A stretch of DNA of 64,000 nt from Arion vulgaris. Its lineage: Eukaryota; Mollusca; Gastropoda; Stylommatophora; Arionidae. Under the pieces are notes generated by a model. The model was not told where the DNA came from. It was given only the letters and a program-made list of their open reading frames with translations, and did not search any database. Made by a program: the position numbers and the translations under genes. Below are positions 11,236 through 23,289 of this stretch, piece by piece (the stretch's first letter is position 1; each line of letters begins with the position of its first letter). The stretch covers positions 64,201,774-64,265,773 of the forward strand of contig CM036758.1 in NCBI GenBank assembly GCA_020796225.1. The letters are read 5' to 3'.

Positions 11236-11416
11236 AGAAGACAGCATGTTATCACTTTGCTATCAGCGACACCTTGTTTATTTCATACAGTAATATATAA
11301 ACAGTAAACATTGGATAAATAAATGACAATGGGAATCCAGCAAAAAAAATAACTTGAGATTTTTACAATGAAATCTCACAGGAAAAAAAAAAAACTAATT
11401 GATAGAAAGGGTTATT

Positions 11417-11782
11417 CTTCTTCTTTACGTTCGTTCTTTACGACCAATTTTAATCACTGTGATATGTTTGATCTTTGTCAAGAACATGTATAAGTTGCAC
11501 ATTGCTTTTTGAGGCCCCTAAACGCATAGACTTCTACACGTTTAGGACATGTACATTCGATTTCAGCCAAACCTCCTCAGTCACCTCTTACGACATGCGT
11601 GGCAGGTAACAGTGGTTCTTCTTCTTCTTTGGGTTCGTTCTTTACGACCAATCTTAATCACTCTGTGATATGTTTGATCTTTGCCAAGAACGTGTATACG
11701 TTGCACATTGGTTTGCTAGGCCCCTAAAACAGTTGTTCTATTCTTTACACCCCTAATTTGGGTCCCAGTAACCACTCGGGTG
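11417..11782 (-). mobile_element. SINE-A containing a second SINE-A
   Basis: Outer copy flanked by TSD GAAAGGGTTATT (11405-11416 and 11783-11794). Confidence 0.85.
11620..11727 (-). mobile_element. Inner 5'-truncated SINE-A
   Basis: Inserted into the outer copy with TSD AACAGTGGTTCT/AACAGTTGTTCT (11608-11619 and 11728-11739). Confidence 0.85.
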
Positions 11783-11920
11783 GAAAGGGTTATTGATTAA
11801 CACAACCAACCATTAGGTGATAAGTGTCTTTCTGAGGATGGTAGCATGTATAAGTGCTTATGGTTTCCATAGCTCACTGGCTATGCATGTTTCTCATGTA
11901 TCTTCTTAGAAGACTGTTAT

Positions 11921-12435
11921 TCCCGTGTAGTGCTAGGGCCATAAGGGAAGCAAGGAATAGCACTACTGCGACCTACAAGGCATGTCATAAGAGGCGACTG
12001 ATGTAGGACCTAGGACAGCTACCCTAGTAAATAAAAAGTGTCTAAGAATTTGGATGTGCTGGCCTACTTCTAGGCGCATAACTAGCACCTCTTCCTCTTC
12101 TTTGTGTTCTTTCTTTACGACCAATTTTAATCACTCTTTATGATATGTTTGATCTTTGCCAAGAATGTGTATACGTTGCACATTGGTTTGGTAGGCCCCT
12201 AAACGCATATACTTCTACACGTTTAGGACACGTGCATCCGATTTCAGCCAAACCTCCTTAGTCGCCTCTTACGACATGCGTGGCAGGTAACAATGGTTCT
12301 ATTCTTTACACCCCAAACATGGGCCCGGTAACCACTCGGCGACTGGCACCTCATACAGTTGCTCTTGGACTCAGATCACATACAAATCACACAGAGTGGT
12401 TAACAGATGGTCGTTGTGGAGCGTTAGAAGAAGAA
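11921..12435 (+). mobile_element. SINE-B split by SINE-A
   Basis: Head to 12080, tail from 12353. Interrupted by 12092-12341. Confidence 0.8.
12092..12341 (-). mobile_element. SINE-A inside SINE-B
   Basis: TSD ACTAGCACCTC / ACTGGCACCTC at 12081-12091 and 12342-12352. Confidence 0.85.
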
Positions 12436-12439
12436 TATA

Positions 12440-12668
12440 ACTTATGTTCGTGTAGCGCCAGGGCCTGTAAGTGTTAGCATAGAATAGTACCGCTGCAAAC
12501 TACAAGGCATGTTGTAAGAGGCAACTGATGTAGGACCTAGGAAGCTACCTAGTAAATAAAAGCGTTGCAGAAATCGGATTGCTTAACTGGTACAACGTAC
12601 AATCACTCTTAGGTTCAGATCACATACAAATCACACAGAGTGGTTAACAAGTGGTCGATATAGAGTGT
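12440..12668 (+). mobile_element. SINE-B, second copy abutting the first
   Basis: Starts TTCGTGTAGCGCCAGGGCC and ends GCGTTCAAGAAGAAG. ACTGTTAT lies before the first and after the second copy. Confidence 0.75.
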
Positions 12669-12825
12669 TCAAGAAGAAGATGACTGTTATACTTCATTCC
12701 AAATGTCCATAATCTCAGCGTAACTGTATCATCAACTGAAGTATCGCTGTCTAACAGGTGGTTCTTCAGTGACTTGATCAACAAATGTTCATGCTATTTC
12801 TTTGCTTGTCCTGAAAAAAGATGTT

Positions 12826-13044
12826 TGTCAGGGGTGTTTGTGGTTATGCTGTTGCCTTGTGTTTCGAAGATTGTAAGTTCGAATCTGGACCACACTGTTT
12901 TGTTCACAAGTCCATTTTTCCCATAGATCCCTAGGATTGTTACTGGAGCTCATGCTTTGTGCAATACTCTCGGCAGGTGGTGACAGGTAACAGTGGTTCC
13001 ATTCTTTACACACCAATTTGGGCCACGGTAACCACTCAGGCGAT
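12826..13044. repeat. SINE-F fragment joined to a SINE-A head
   Basis: 12826-12965 has a tRNA-like box B (AAGTTCGAATCTGG). 12970-13044 is a SINE-A head on the minus strand. Confidence 0.6.
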
Positions 13045-14511
13045 AGTTCTTTACTTTTTTTTGTGTCTAAGACTATAAGCCGTATGATCAAAAGCTAATA
13101 AACATCTACACAAAATGTAAAAAAATATATAAAACCGATTAAATAATGTATTTTCATAGAAAAATCAACTGAAAACCATATGTACACAAAAGCTACAGAA
13201 AATCTTTTTAAATATCAAAGACACTGAAAATAAGTCAATCCATAAAAGAAGAATTAAACATTGAAGAAACAAGTACAAACAAAATGCATTTAACTGGAAT
13301 TCACAAGGTAAACAGAAGAGAGGTAGACCAGGGAGCATGGAGAAGAGATTGACAGACATCAAATCAATGGGGTCCAGAGGGAGAGGCATAGAGAGGGCTA
13401 CCCAAAACAGGAATAACTGGGGTACTATAGTTAATGATCAAGAACATAATATATAATGCCCAATCTATCTAAAGTAGTGGTTCTCAACCTGGGAGGCATG
13501 ACTTCCCCGAGAGATGTGAGGCTTTATCAGGTGAGACATTAAACATTAAAATTGTGTGGATTTTGTGTTTTAATAAGTTTTTATACTTACTTGTTTTTCC
13601 AGTTGAAATACATTTTTTAAATTAACACTGTAAGTTCAAAATTTCTTTCAAAAATAACCAAAAACATCATTAATTTTGACATTTTCTCAAATTTCTTCTC
13701 AATTTTTTTCCATGTTTAAATTTGTTACTTCCAATGGTATTGTGCGACAGTGCTGTTAAATGCTCAGAGTTAGAAACATTTTTGTTCGTTTGCTCTTTAG
13801 AAATTACCGTTAATTCAGTGGGAGGAAATGAGAAACAAACGGGAGGGGGGAGTTTTTTTAAGTTGTGGTGGAGTTTTTGCGCTTCATCTTCACAAGAGAG
13901 GGCGCTTGATCTGAAAAGGGTCTGAGGATACCGCTCTGCCACACAGAAGGTCATATCTCAAAGTACTCAGTGTCTTTTATAAGACTGTCACCTAAGTCTT
14001 TTCCATTTTTAGCTATAGATCAAGGTATGCAGGCTGAAGGACCAAAACAGGTAATGCACAGTGATGTCCATAAGAATTGTCTGAAATAGCAAGCCTATAG
14101 CTTTAACTGTGCTCAATTATCTAGGCTGTATGCGTAAAAGTCTGTAAAGTTATCAATACTGTCTTTTATAAGTCATAGTCTCTATGCAGATGGCTGAGGA
14201 CCCAGTTTAAAGGCCATGCAAGATACAATGTCCAATCTCTCTAAGTGTAATACTGTATAAGTTCACGAGAAGCAATTGGTGGCTGAAGCACATGTGCCAA
14301 GTTGACCTGAAAACTAAGTTTTAGGGAAACCTGACAGACCTGAAGCTGACCACCCAGTTTGTGGTCCACAGTAAATTAAGCGCATGACCAGAGATCGCTG
14401 AAGAAGATAAGCTGTTGTAAGTCTCTGATGAGAACAGGAATGGTTGAAGGACTACAGTTAATGACCAAGAGCATAATTATACAATGCCAAATCTATCTGG
14501 AGGTAGTCTTA
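13045..14511. other. No gene recognised; low-copy repeats and likely 3' UTR of the sigma gene at right
   Basis: Contains related phrases at 13400-13480 and 14440-14510, and TACTGTCTTTTATAAG twice (14157, 14517). A repeat tail near 14340-14405 is the empty-site paralogue of the foldback element at 28410. Confidence 0.45.
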
Positions 14512-14756
14512 TCAAATACTGTCTTTTATAAGTTGTCGTAAGTCTCCGAGATAATATCCTATCTCAAGAAGAAGTGCTTTGATGTACACCCTAATGATGT
14601 AGAAGACAGTCGGAAAATCAAGTGTACTGGTAAAAGAATCAGCTAGTGCAAAGAAGAGAGTTGAAGGAATGAACCCTCGACCATATTCAACCATCCATGT
14701 ACCAGCTGTCCATGACACTGACGTTGCTTCGCCCACAGCATGAAAGACTGTGTCTC
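14512..14756 (-). CDS. SIGMAR1: Sigma-1 receptor-like exon 4 with stop
   Basis: The acceptor TTTCCAG|GAGAC is preferred over a second AG ten bases on, because it restores the conserved P-G-(D/E)-T stretch. Includes Glu175 and the C-terminal helices; TGA at 14512-14514. Confidence 0.94.
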
Positions 14757-17700
14757 CTGGAAATTAAGAATGAACAGAATTGTATTAGGGGGGAATATTA
14801 CAAATTAAACACATCAACATGAAACAACTGTTTTGTTAATGAAGCAGGTACATATTTCATTTATGAAATCAATATTTTTTTCCTTGCTTGCAATAAATCT
14901 GAAAGCTCAAGATATTCAGCTCAAATGTGAAATCTGTGTTGCTGTATGGCTCAGATATGTGGCGAGTCACCAAGTTAAATACAAATAAGATTCAAACCTT
15001 TGTCAATGGATGTCTTCGGCGGATTCTCAGACTGAGATAATATGATAGACTTACAAACACAGACCTGTGGATAAGTACCTGGATACTAACCCATGATGAC
15101 CCAGGTCAACAGGAGAAAATGGCGATGGGTCGGGCATCCCTATGGAAAACAGTCAAGTCTCACTAGACAAGCACTTGAGTGGAACCTGCAAGGAAAACGA
15201 AAGTCTTCTTGAGGAACTGAAGAATGCTCAATAATTGTCCTGGGATACCATAAAGTAAACAGCCAGAGACAGAGAAAAGTGGTGAACAACTGTTGAGACC
15301 CTATGCTCCATGAGGAGCGGATTATACAATGAATCCATATAACTAAACTAATTATTATTTATCCGCCCGTGTGGTGCCGGGTCCTGAAGGAAGCAAAGAA
15401 TAGTAGTACTGCAACCTACAAGGCATGTTGTCAGAGGCAACTGAGGTAAGGATCTAGGAAAGCTACCCTAGTAAATAAAAAGCATCGCAGAAATCGGATG
15501 TACTGGTCTACATGTAGGCGCATAACTTACACAACATACAATCGCTCTTAGGCTCAGATCAAATATAAATCACAAAGCATGGTTAACAAGTGGTCGATAT
15601 GGAGCATTCAAAGAAGAATATATACATAATACTGATACACTTACCTGGTTTGAAAGTTAATCTATCCAATGCCCCTTCTTTCCATTGATAAAATGTTCCA
15701 GTGAGTATAGTGTCTGTGATATTTGCCCAATAACGACCTGTTGATTTAAAGTATCAGTAATTATATACATCAATTTCAAAGTGTCCATAATTATATGTAA
15801 TCAATTGATATCGATAATAGGGAAGACTGCAATAAAACTAGATGCCAAAGACAAAATATCAAACATTCTCTGAATTTGTTTGACCGTTAACCTTTACTTG
15901 TATCATTGTGATGTTTTCCATAGTGGGAATCATTGTGTCCCTTGAGGTCCTTCCTTTTGTTTGCTTGAAGTGTTGTCTACATATTCAATGATGTGTCTTG
16001 TATAAACTTCATCTTTTGTAATTCACACAGATGTTTGAACAGTTTCCTTTTCAATGTTGTTTCCCCTGGCCAGTGAGTGCCCCTTTGTATATTTTATTCA
16101 GAGCAGTCTTGACATATGTGCTATGTAGTCTGAGAGGGGGTGCCTGCCTACATAGCTCAGTTGTCAATCTTAAATTTTGTGTACATGTTGCTGAGGAGTT
16201 GATTGTGTCCTATTCTGAGGGGCAGAATGACAACTTGTTCTTCTTCACCTTTCAACTCCCAGCGGAGCACAGGTCTTCAACAGACTTCTTCCAGCTCTTC
16301 CTCTCTCTTGCCATCCCTTCCATGTTTTACCTATCCTTTTAATATCAGCCTCTGGCTCTCTTCTCCAGGTCTGTCTAGGCCTTTCCCTACTCCTCAGGAA
16401 AAAACTGCACTCGTGAATAGAAGACTGCGGTCCGGATTCGAATTCACGACCTTCGACTTGCAAGGCAAAGGACTTAACTACTCAGCCACAGAGACCCCCG
16501 TCCTTCCCAGTTCTACTTGTACAATGTGCAACACCAGGCAAACATTTTAACTACTTCACCATAGAGACCTCCCCCATATATGTTACAGTTGCCAATAAAT
16601 ATACCTGAATGTCCAGATGTATCAACTGCTGTGCCGAAGAACAGGACATATTCAGTCAAAGATGCATGGAGCAAACACATGCTTCCCATCCAACCTCCAG
16701 AATTCATGAATACCCATTGCAAATCATTGTCAGGAAGAATATGTCCTTTGTACTTATCTCTGAGATCTTGAAGTACTCGGCTATATGCAGTGGAGATGTC
16801 GATACTGGAGGCAATATCTGCAATGTTAATACAACAATACAAATCAACATCACATGACGAGAATGTTTTGGCAAGGACTTGCGTCAGCCATTATTTTTTT
16901 TTTCCATTCAAAAGTACTTGAGCTTTAAGCTCTTCGGCTCGGTGCCATGGACATCGTAACCCTTATTATTTTTTTTTTTCCATTCAGAAGTACTTGAGCT
17001 TTAAGCTCTTCGGCTCGGTGCCATGGACATCGTAAATCTGGAGTACCGGTGGCTTTTCTGGCAGCCCATAGAATTGAACCCGCACTCACAGGGAGCTTGT
17101 CACCCGCCGTCCAACGCGCTACAAACACGCTGGGCAGACGGGCGCGCCATGATTATAGTACAGAATTAACATCGATAACAGAAAAATATTAAAAACAGAA
17201 ACCTATTTTTACATTCAAATGAAAGACAGACAAAAAGAAAGTAAAAATAGTGGGCATATTATTGTTTACTGAACTACTGTCACAGTCCTCCGGGCAGACC
17301 CATAGGTGCACAGTCTCCCCCAACAGATGTCGAAGGGTATGCATACTGATGGTTCATGTGGCTCGATGGTTATAAACACTCCTCTCCCTGTCCTTCAAAG
17401 CATCTAGCTCTACTTCTACGTGAAATTCCAAACTCCTTAAATCGCTGGATTGATTCAATGTCAATTTTAGTGTCCTCATCCAATAGTAGGTCGCCAAGAG
17501 ACCGAAGAGCATCCCCCTTATCCATCCTAAGCATCCAAACAATTGATGCAAGCCTGTCTGCTCTCTCTTTGCTGCAAACACCCACATGCCTAGGACAGTA
17601 GATCCATGTGAGTCTCTGGATGTTGAAAACCTCTAGAGACAACATCCACTCATATTGCAACCTGCAATTCTAAATCTTATGAAGCATCAACAGAGAATCA

Positions 17701-20263
17701 GAAACAAGAATGGCACCTGCCTATTAGATATGAACAAGATGAATATTCTATAGTTACTAAACAATTTTATGCTGTATGATCATATTGAAATCTATAAGGG
17801 CACTAACTATAGGGGTGCTGAAGGATTAAGAATCAATCGAGAAGCAGATAAGAAGAGTCCCCTGTAAATACTTAATCCTCTTCTGTGTTCACTCTATAAT
17901 GACCCTTTAGCTGCTAAGGACGTGTATAGATGTTTTCCCATTCACTGCTAAAGATGCATTAACACGTCTGTTATTATCTCTCCTCTGTGAGCTAAAGACG
18001 CGTTAACATGTTATACATTTCTACTGTCACTGCTATAGGCGTACATTCACGTTTGTGACCTAGAAAGAAATAGTAGCTATTTTTAGATCCGTCTTCAGAA
18101 AGTATGTAGCAGCGAAAGAGATAATAATAAAACCTGTAACACATTAGGATCATAGGGTCCTACGATGGAATCACCAACACATAGGTCCATCAAAAGATCT
18201 CTCTCCTGTGAGAGATGGATGATTGTGAAAAAGCCCTTTCCAGACCAACGGACCAATTTTTTATGTTATCAGCCCATGCCTTTCTTTTCTCCCACCATGT
18301 TCAACTGTTCCCTGAATAATTGTTTTTGATGATAGAGTCATGTCTGAACCCTGAGAATTTACGATGTTTCACCGCTGCGAGAAGTGCTTCCTGCTGATCT
18401 GTCAGCGTAGTTATTTTATTCCTGACAAATTTGTCAGCCCATAGGCTAGTAAAAATATTAATGGATAATGATACAAACTTCTTTATTCTTGTATGGATTC
18501 GTAACAAAGCCTGAGATTTTCACTGGTCATCCACAATTGATCTTCAAAGGCTGTTTCCCAAGGTTAGGTTTCCATTCTTAGACCAGCAATGATGGGCAGT
18601 CTTGCAAGAAGGTTCTGCCTGGGTATCCAGTCACAAGTGGCAGTTTTTGAGATCCACTTCAAGCAGGTGGCTTTGAGACTGCAATGTCCTGTTCTAATTC
18701 TGAATTTTTTTTGCCCTGTTCATTTCTGTTGAACCCATTTATTTTGTCTTGCTCTAGGTTGTAGTCTTTGATTTCTTCTCGCCACTGTTTTCATGTATTG
18801 TTTCAGGAGTATACCTACTTTTTTTAAGTGAGAGGTAATGTTGCTCCAGGTTTCCACCAGTCCTTGCCAGATCATGTTTTCTCATTTCCAGGAATACTGC
18901 AGAGGACTGGGATCCACTGTAGACCAGAATTTATTTGGACAACAATCCAATATTTCTTTATAATTCTTGGATGAGCATGTCTTGTTTGAAACATGGAGAT
19001 CAGACCTTGAGTCGCTTTGAATGACAAGTTTAGAGCTGTGTCCATGTTTCTTCGGGATATTGTTTTTTGAGCATAGAGAGCAATCAACTTTTCTGTTCTG
19101 TTTCACTATCAATGTCGTTAGAAATCAAAACCTGGAAATTCAAGATGTACTCTTTAGAGTGAAACAAACAAATTCAAGGCAGATAAAGGTAGTTCTCGGA
19201 AAACATAAACATCAATGATGAACATCAGGTCTTTTCGTAATGTACAGCACCATGCCACAGGAAAGAACTATATAGTGACTGCAGTCAGCTAATCTTCTTA
19301 AAGGTGAAGCCATTGCTGGCTGTGTAATTCTAATATTTTTCTTTCATAAATCAGAAATTCTAGACCAAGCTATTAACAATGATATCCAAGCAGATTGAAA
19401 CTATGTTATTATTTTTGGTGATGAACGAATCATAAATCTTCAAATTAAAAAACAAAGAATATGAATTATAAAAAATTATGGGAAAGCTCGCAAAGTGAGT
19501 TCTCTTTAAAATTATGGCAAAGTGAATGCTCTTCATTGTGACATTATTAAACAATGCAAACACAGGTTAACAACCCTGCTTCAGTAAAGGAATCAGAATG
19601 TACACAGAGCTCTATTTCTTTTGTTGTCACACTGCTACTGTGTTGTAGTCCAGTGTTCCGATCTTCTGCTTTTGTCTTGCGCTTCTCTGATGGATTTATG
19701 CATCTTTTGGCATGATATAGTATTCAGTATTCGTAACAATCATTTAACAATGATTTTATGGTGGAGTGGCCGTGGAGGCAAACTTGTAGAGAATTCAAAT
19801 TCGTCATTCTTGTTGTAATGTTTGCTTGAGTTACAGGCTTTGGTCGAAACGTTGCTGTTTATCGTCACTGTTGATGTATTTGTAAAACTGTAGTACTTTG
19901 TGTTTACGTGTTTAGCTAGAGAATTCAAGAATAAAAGAACGACTGCGAGAAATATCGGACTCTGAACATTGAACGAGTTACCCAGGATAGGGTGGTATTG
20001 AGAAGTTGCTCGCAGGCCCTATATAACATATAAAGGCACGAGAGGAATATAATAATACAATAACTTGAGTAACAACAATGAAGACGCTCCACTGCAGCAA
20101 GTGCGAGTGACTCACCAACATGCCTTCGGGAAATAGCAGATAAGCTTTTCTCATCGAAAACATATGACTTGTGACTTAACCAGTAATGGATACCGAATAT
20201 AAATGTAAATATTAGAGCCGCCCAGTTAAAAAGCACCCGCAATCTTATTAAGGGTTTGAACAT
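14512..20263 (-). CDS. SIGMAR1: Sigma-1 receptor / ERG2-family protein, complete, four exons
   Basis: Sigma-1 receptor homologues are ER-membrane ligand-binding chaperone-like proteins related to fungal sterol isomerase ERG2. Exons 20116-20263, 16605-16817, 15645-15737 and 14512-14756 join in phase to 232 codons plus TGA; human sigma-1 is 223 aa. One N-terminal membrane segment (residues about 10-29, [17 protein letters not shown]) precedes a cupin-like ligand domain. Conserved blocks are [20 protein letters not shown] (about 84-103), [24 protein letters not shown] and [13 protein letters not shown]. Asp129 (TDTIL) and Glu175 (MVEYG) sit at the positions of human Asp126 and Glu172, the ligand-contact acids, with a constant +3 offset. 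All introns have GT-AG ends and phase 1. It is transcribed away from the FASTKD gene, 6.6 kb to the right. Confidence 0.95.
14920..15320 (+). mobile_element. LINE C-terminus (lineage L)
   Basis: Decayed coding for a [10 protein letters not shown]...[15 protein letters not shown] end. Homologous to 52900-53245. Confidence 0.65.
15361..15626 (+). mobile_element. SINE-B
   Basis: Full-length copy, CCGCCCGTGTGGTGCCGG to ATTCAAAGAAGAA, in sigma-receptor intron 3. Confidence 0.8.
15645..15737 (-). CDS. SIGMAR1: Sigma-1 receptor-like exon 3
   Basis: Acceptor AACAG|GTCG and donor ACCAG|GTAAGT. Codes [18 protein letters not shown] and includes ligand-site Asp129. Confidence 0.95.
15890..16240 (-). 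repeat. LINE C-terminal fragment
   Basis: Homologous to 51440-51720 (CATACATGTGCTATG... / AACTTCATCTTTTGTA motifs). Confidence 0.55.
16245..16560 (-). repeat. LINE C-terminus plus SINE-F pieces
   Basis: 16250-16390 reads [20 protein letters not shown], a LINE end. 16390-16500 holds a tRNA-like box B (GGATTCGAATTC). Confidence 0.55.
16605..16817 (-). CDS. SIGMAR1: Sigma-1 receptor-like exon 2
   Basis: Acceptor TTGCAG|AT and donor TTCAG|GTATAT. Carries the family signature [14 protein letters not shown] followed by EYVLFFGTA and ends in GHS-G. Confidence 0.95.
16895..17150 (-). mobile_element. SINE-C (tRNA-derived) with partly duplicated 3' end
   Basis: Reads GTAGCGCGTTGGACGGCGG and box B GGGTTCAATTC. 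The 3' 70 bp including the A tail occurs twice in tandem. Confidence 0.8.
17270..17670 (-). mobile_element. LINE RNase H fragment
   Basis: Reads [20 protein letters not shown] (the PGH(V/A)GV...N..AD RNase H signature), then [16 protein letters not shown]. Confidence 0.75.
17903..18120. mobile_element. TTAA-type MITE, decayed ends
   Basis: CCCTTTAGCTGCTAAGGA ... GTAGCAGCGAAAGAG. Same family as 48390-48840 and 58961-59149; flanking TTAA is lost. Confidence 0.7.
18300..19110 (-). mobile_element. LINE RNase H and C-terminal fragment
   Basis: Minus strand reads [13 protein letters not shown] / [14 protein letters not shown] (RNase H) and farther on [14 protein letters not shown] and [11 protein letters not shown]. 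Confidence 0.6.
20116..20263 (-). CDS. SIGMAR1: Sigma-1 receptor-like exon 1 (membrane anchor)
   Basis: ATG at 20263 opens [12 protein letters not shown] and a hydrophobic segment. The exon ends ARG-CAT-GTT-G|GTGAGT. An open frame continues into the intron but loses family similarity there. Confidence 0.88.
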
Positions 20264-20540
20264 TGTTATTTTAATTGAAAACTTGAGAAGGAAATCTCGC
20301 CCGGTTTATTTGAAAAATAAAGAGTAGTCTCTCTCTCTTATCTGAACGAGGTTAGGTATAGTCTAATCACCGATACAAGTCGCAACGCACTATCCGCACT
20401 GAGAATCATGGCGGCTGCTAACATTTACAACGCCTTCTTGAGTTCCTGTACCAAGGCATTGTTCTGTCATGCATAGAATAAACATGAGCTCTCCCAACAA
20501 TTAGTCCTATGCAAACAGTGAGACTGTAAAGAATTCAGAA
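20264..20540. promoter_or_regulatory. 5' flank of the sigma-receptor gene
   Basis: Non-repetitive sequence upstream of the minus-strand ATG. No TATA box or named site can be supported. Confidence 0.3.
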
Positions 20541-21570
20541 TTAGGCTATGCGCATCATTCTGGGAAAAGTTACATCAGGAGTGTCAATGAGATTCCTTCT
20601 TGACCTCCCCACTTTTGCTAACAGAATTGAAACTTGGAGGGTTCGATCATATCTAAAAATCAACGCAAGCAAGGAACATCCTCTCCATGAAGAACTCATT
20701 GAGTAGAAAGGGTGTAGACTCAAGAGAGGCAGTCAGGCGGAAGATACTCTTAGGAAAATATGTGATCCTTCCGGAATTGAACCAGAAGATGAATGGATTG
20801 CTGTGCCATCTCAATTTCAGACTGCTTTCTAAGTTATTACATTTATTAAGAAAAACTGCGAACATAATATATCACTCATTAACGTGAAGGTGGAGGCCCT
20901 TTTGAATGACATCATCAATGATGCAGATGTGGTTATTTACACGAATGGTTCAGTCATTCGCCAGCAACTCTGTATGTTCACATTTTCAGCACGCTTCGGA
21001 GGAAAAATAATAAGAGAGGCCAGTGAGGCCTACGCAACAACCACAAGTAGTTTGACAATGGAGGTTCGTGCGGTTACGGAGGCGGTGAACTGGTTGCATC
21101 TCACAACTACTCTCGTGTTTTCAATTCGTAAAGTATGGCGAGGCGCAACTGGGTGGAGGTACTAGTACATACAATGATCAGAGAAATCACCTTCAATTTT
21201 ATCCCTGGGCACGCAGGAGTTAGAGGTAATGAATGAGCTGATAGATTGGCTGACTTGGCTACAATATCAGAGGGAGCTGCCATGGATCGAAATGACATTC
21301 TTCACGCACTGAGAGACTTTCCGAACAGAGGAGTTTCAGGGCTGTGAATCCCACTCGCTGACCAGATTGAGGGAGATTGGGTGTCAATATTGGTGCAGCC
21401 CGAAAAGAACGACATACTAAATATGCAAAGAGATTGATTAATCAACATCGAACTGGCGTGTTGGGCCGCTGGACGCTGCTGGATTTGCTGAGGCGAACAT
21501 CGGAGCACCTATGGGCATGTCTTAAGTGCTATGATGATAGTCCTCATTTAACCGATAACTGATAACACCG
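20540..21570 (+). mobile_element. LINE ORF2 end: linker, RNase H, C-terminus
   Basis: Reads RFLLDLPTFANRIETWRVRS, later DVVIYTNGSV and LTMEVRAVTEAVNWL, then FIPGHAGVRGNE*ADRLADL and a C-terminal EHLWAC motif. Several stops and frameshifts. Confidence 0.85.
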
Positions 21571-22264
21571 ATACATTACACTTGTGGGACATGGACACAA
21601 GAAAACGAAATCACTTTCCCACAAATTGTGCGCAAAAATTACATCTGGTTCGGTGAGAATGACGAAGAAATCAAGTCTATTCTTCATGAAAAAAACATAC
21701 CGAATCCACCACAATGACCAATGATCATCATCCAAGAAAGCAACTTTCACATATACATAATACAAGCCGAACAGGTCAGGAAAAGTTCAGAAAAATGCTA
21801 GACGCTTGGCTAAGTCTGTGAAAAGTCAGTCTGGAGTTTCTTGGCTATATATCGCGCATGGTAGGATTGTAGCAGAGTGAAGTTAAGAATAGAGTACAAC
21901 CACTTTCATTATGAGGGTTGAGGCGTGGCCAACGTTACTAACTGGCCACAGCGCGGACGGCAATATTGCCATGTGACGTCACAGGCTGAGGCGGTGTATT
22001 CTCACAGACTAACTATTGACTGTTACTATTGGGAAACGCTGATCTAAACAATACATCTTGCAGATGTTAGAAACTTGTTGTTGGATGCATGTGTGTATTA
22101 CAGAAGATGTTTTCTGATAAGTAGCTATAGTTGTTGCTCTCACATACTATTTTAGTTTAATTTTATACAGAATACTTAGATTAATTTTAAATATGATAAC
22201 TATTGTACTTACATCAGCTTATGGTAGTCTCTCTTCAGTTATCCATGAATAAGTAAGCTACATG

Positions 22265-22640
22265 TTTGCACAACACCACATCTTGATTAGCACATAAACT
22301 AACATCACTTATCAGTAATCCACGAATTAGTCAGTCACAAATTTGCACATCACCACAGCTTGATTAGCACAGAAACTAAACAGTATTACATAAATATATT
22401 TATCTACTACTGAATTTTGCTACTTTCCTTTTTGTGAAGAAGCAGTTTGCTGAACATTGCATTGATAATTCCTTATTTTTCCTTAATTGTTGAGGAAAAT
22501 GTTAGCAAATGTTGGAACCGCGGACAATAAAGTTTTTTTTTTTTGAGCTCCGCAGACACATGCAGTACTGTCTAATGAGAATTTTATGTAGCTGGCAGTT
22601 ACAATTTGTATGACAATCTCCTTCTGGTTTGTCGTGACCA
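22265..22640. repeat. Left direct repeat flanking the 45-bp array
   Basis: About 320 bp, from TTGATTAGCACA through GAGCTCCGCAGACACAT to TTTGTCGTG. Repeated at 23290-23590 with small differences. Confidence 0.85.
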
Positions 22641-22771
22641 AGAACTTATCTTCATAGTCAGATGATATCGGCTTTTGAACAACTATATATGATATGAAGC
22701 AGAGAACAGTGAGATCTTGTGATAGGTACTTCAGTCCACCCATATCTATTAAATATGTGTAGTTAAATGAA

Positions 22772-23262
22772 ACACCATTTTTATTACATTATGTCGAAGG
22801 AGATCAATAGTCTACATACCAACTTTTATTACATTATGTCGAAGGAGATCAATAGTCTACATACCAACTTTTATTACATTATGTCGAAGGAGATCAATAG
22901 TCTACATACCAACTTTTATTATATTATGTCGAAGGAGATCAATAGTCTACATACCAACTTTTATTACATTATGTCGAAGGAGATCAATAGTCTACATACC
23001 AACTTTTATTACATTATGTCGAAGGAGATCAATAGTCTACATACCAACTTTTATTACATTATGTCGAATGAAATCAATAGTCTACATGACAACTTTTGAT
23101 ACATTATATCGAATGAAATCAAGTCTACATGACAACTTTTGATACATTATGTCACAAGAGATCAATAGTCTACATGCCAACTTTTGTTACATTATGTCGA
23201 AGGAGATTAAGTCTATGTGACAACTTTTGATACATTATGTCCGAAGAGATCACTAGTGATAC
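22772..23262. repeat. 45-bp minisatellite, about 11 units
   Basis: Seven near-perfect units (core ATTATGTCGAAGGAGATCAA) followed by about four decayed ones. The unit is 15 codons, so NFYYIMSKEINSLHT repeats; not a gene. Confidence 0.95.
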
Positions 23263-23289
23263 AGGATAACAAGGGAAAACAAAATGATG

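Noticed and set aside
14741..14756. Second acceptor AG ten bases inside sigma-receptor exon 4
   Set aside because: It would delete G-D-T of a conserved family stretch, even though phase is partly preserved.
16031..16342. 103-codon plus-strand gene in sigma-receptor intron 2
   Set aside because: Antisense of a LINE C-terminal fragment.
22767..23099. 110-codon repeat protein
   Set aside because: Product of the 45-bp minisatellite; upstream and downstream lack coding signals.
22772..23262. CRISPR array
   Set aside because: Contiguous tandem units with no spacers, in a eukaryotic genome with introns.
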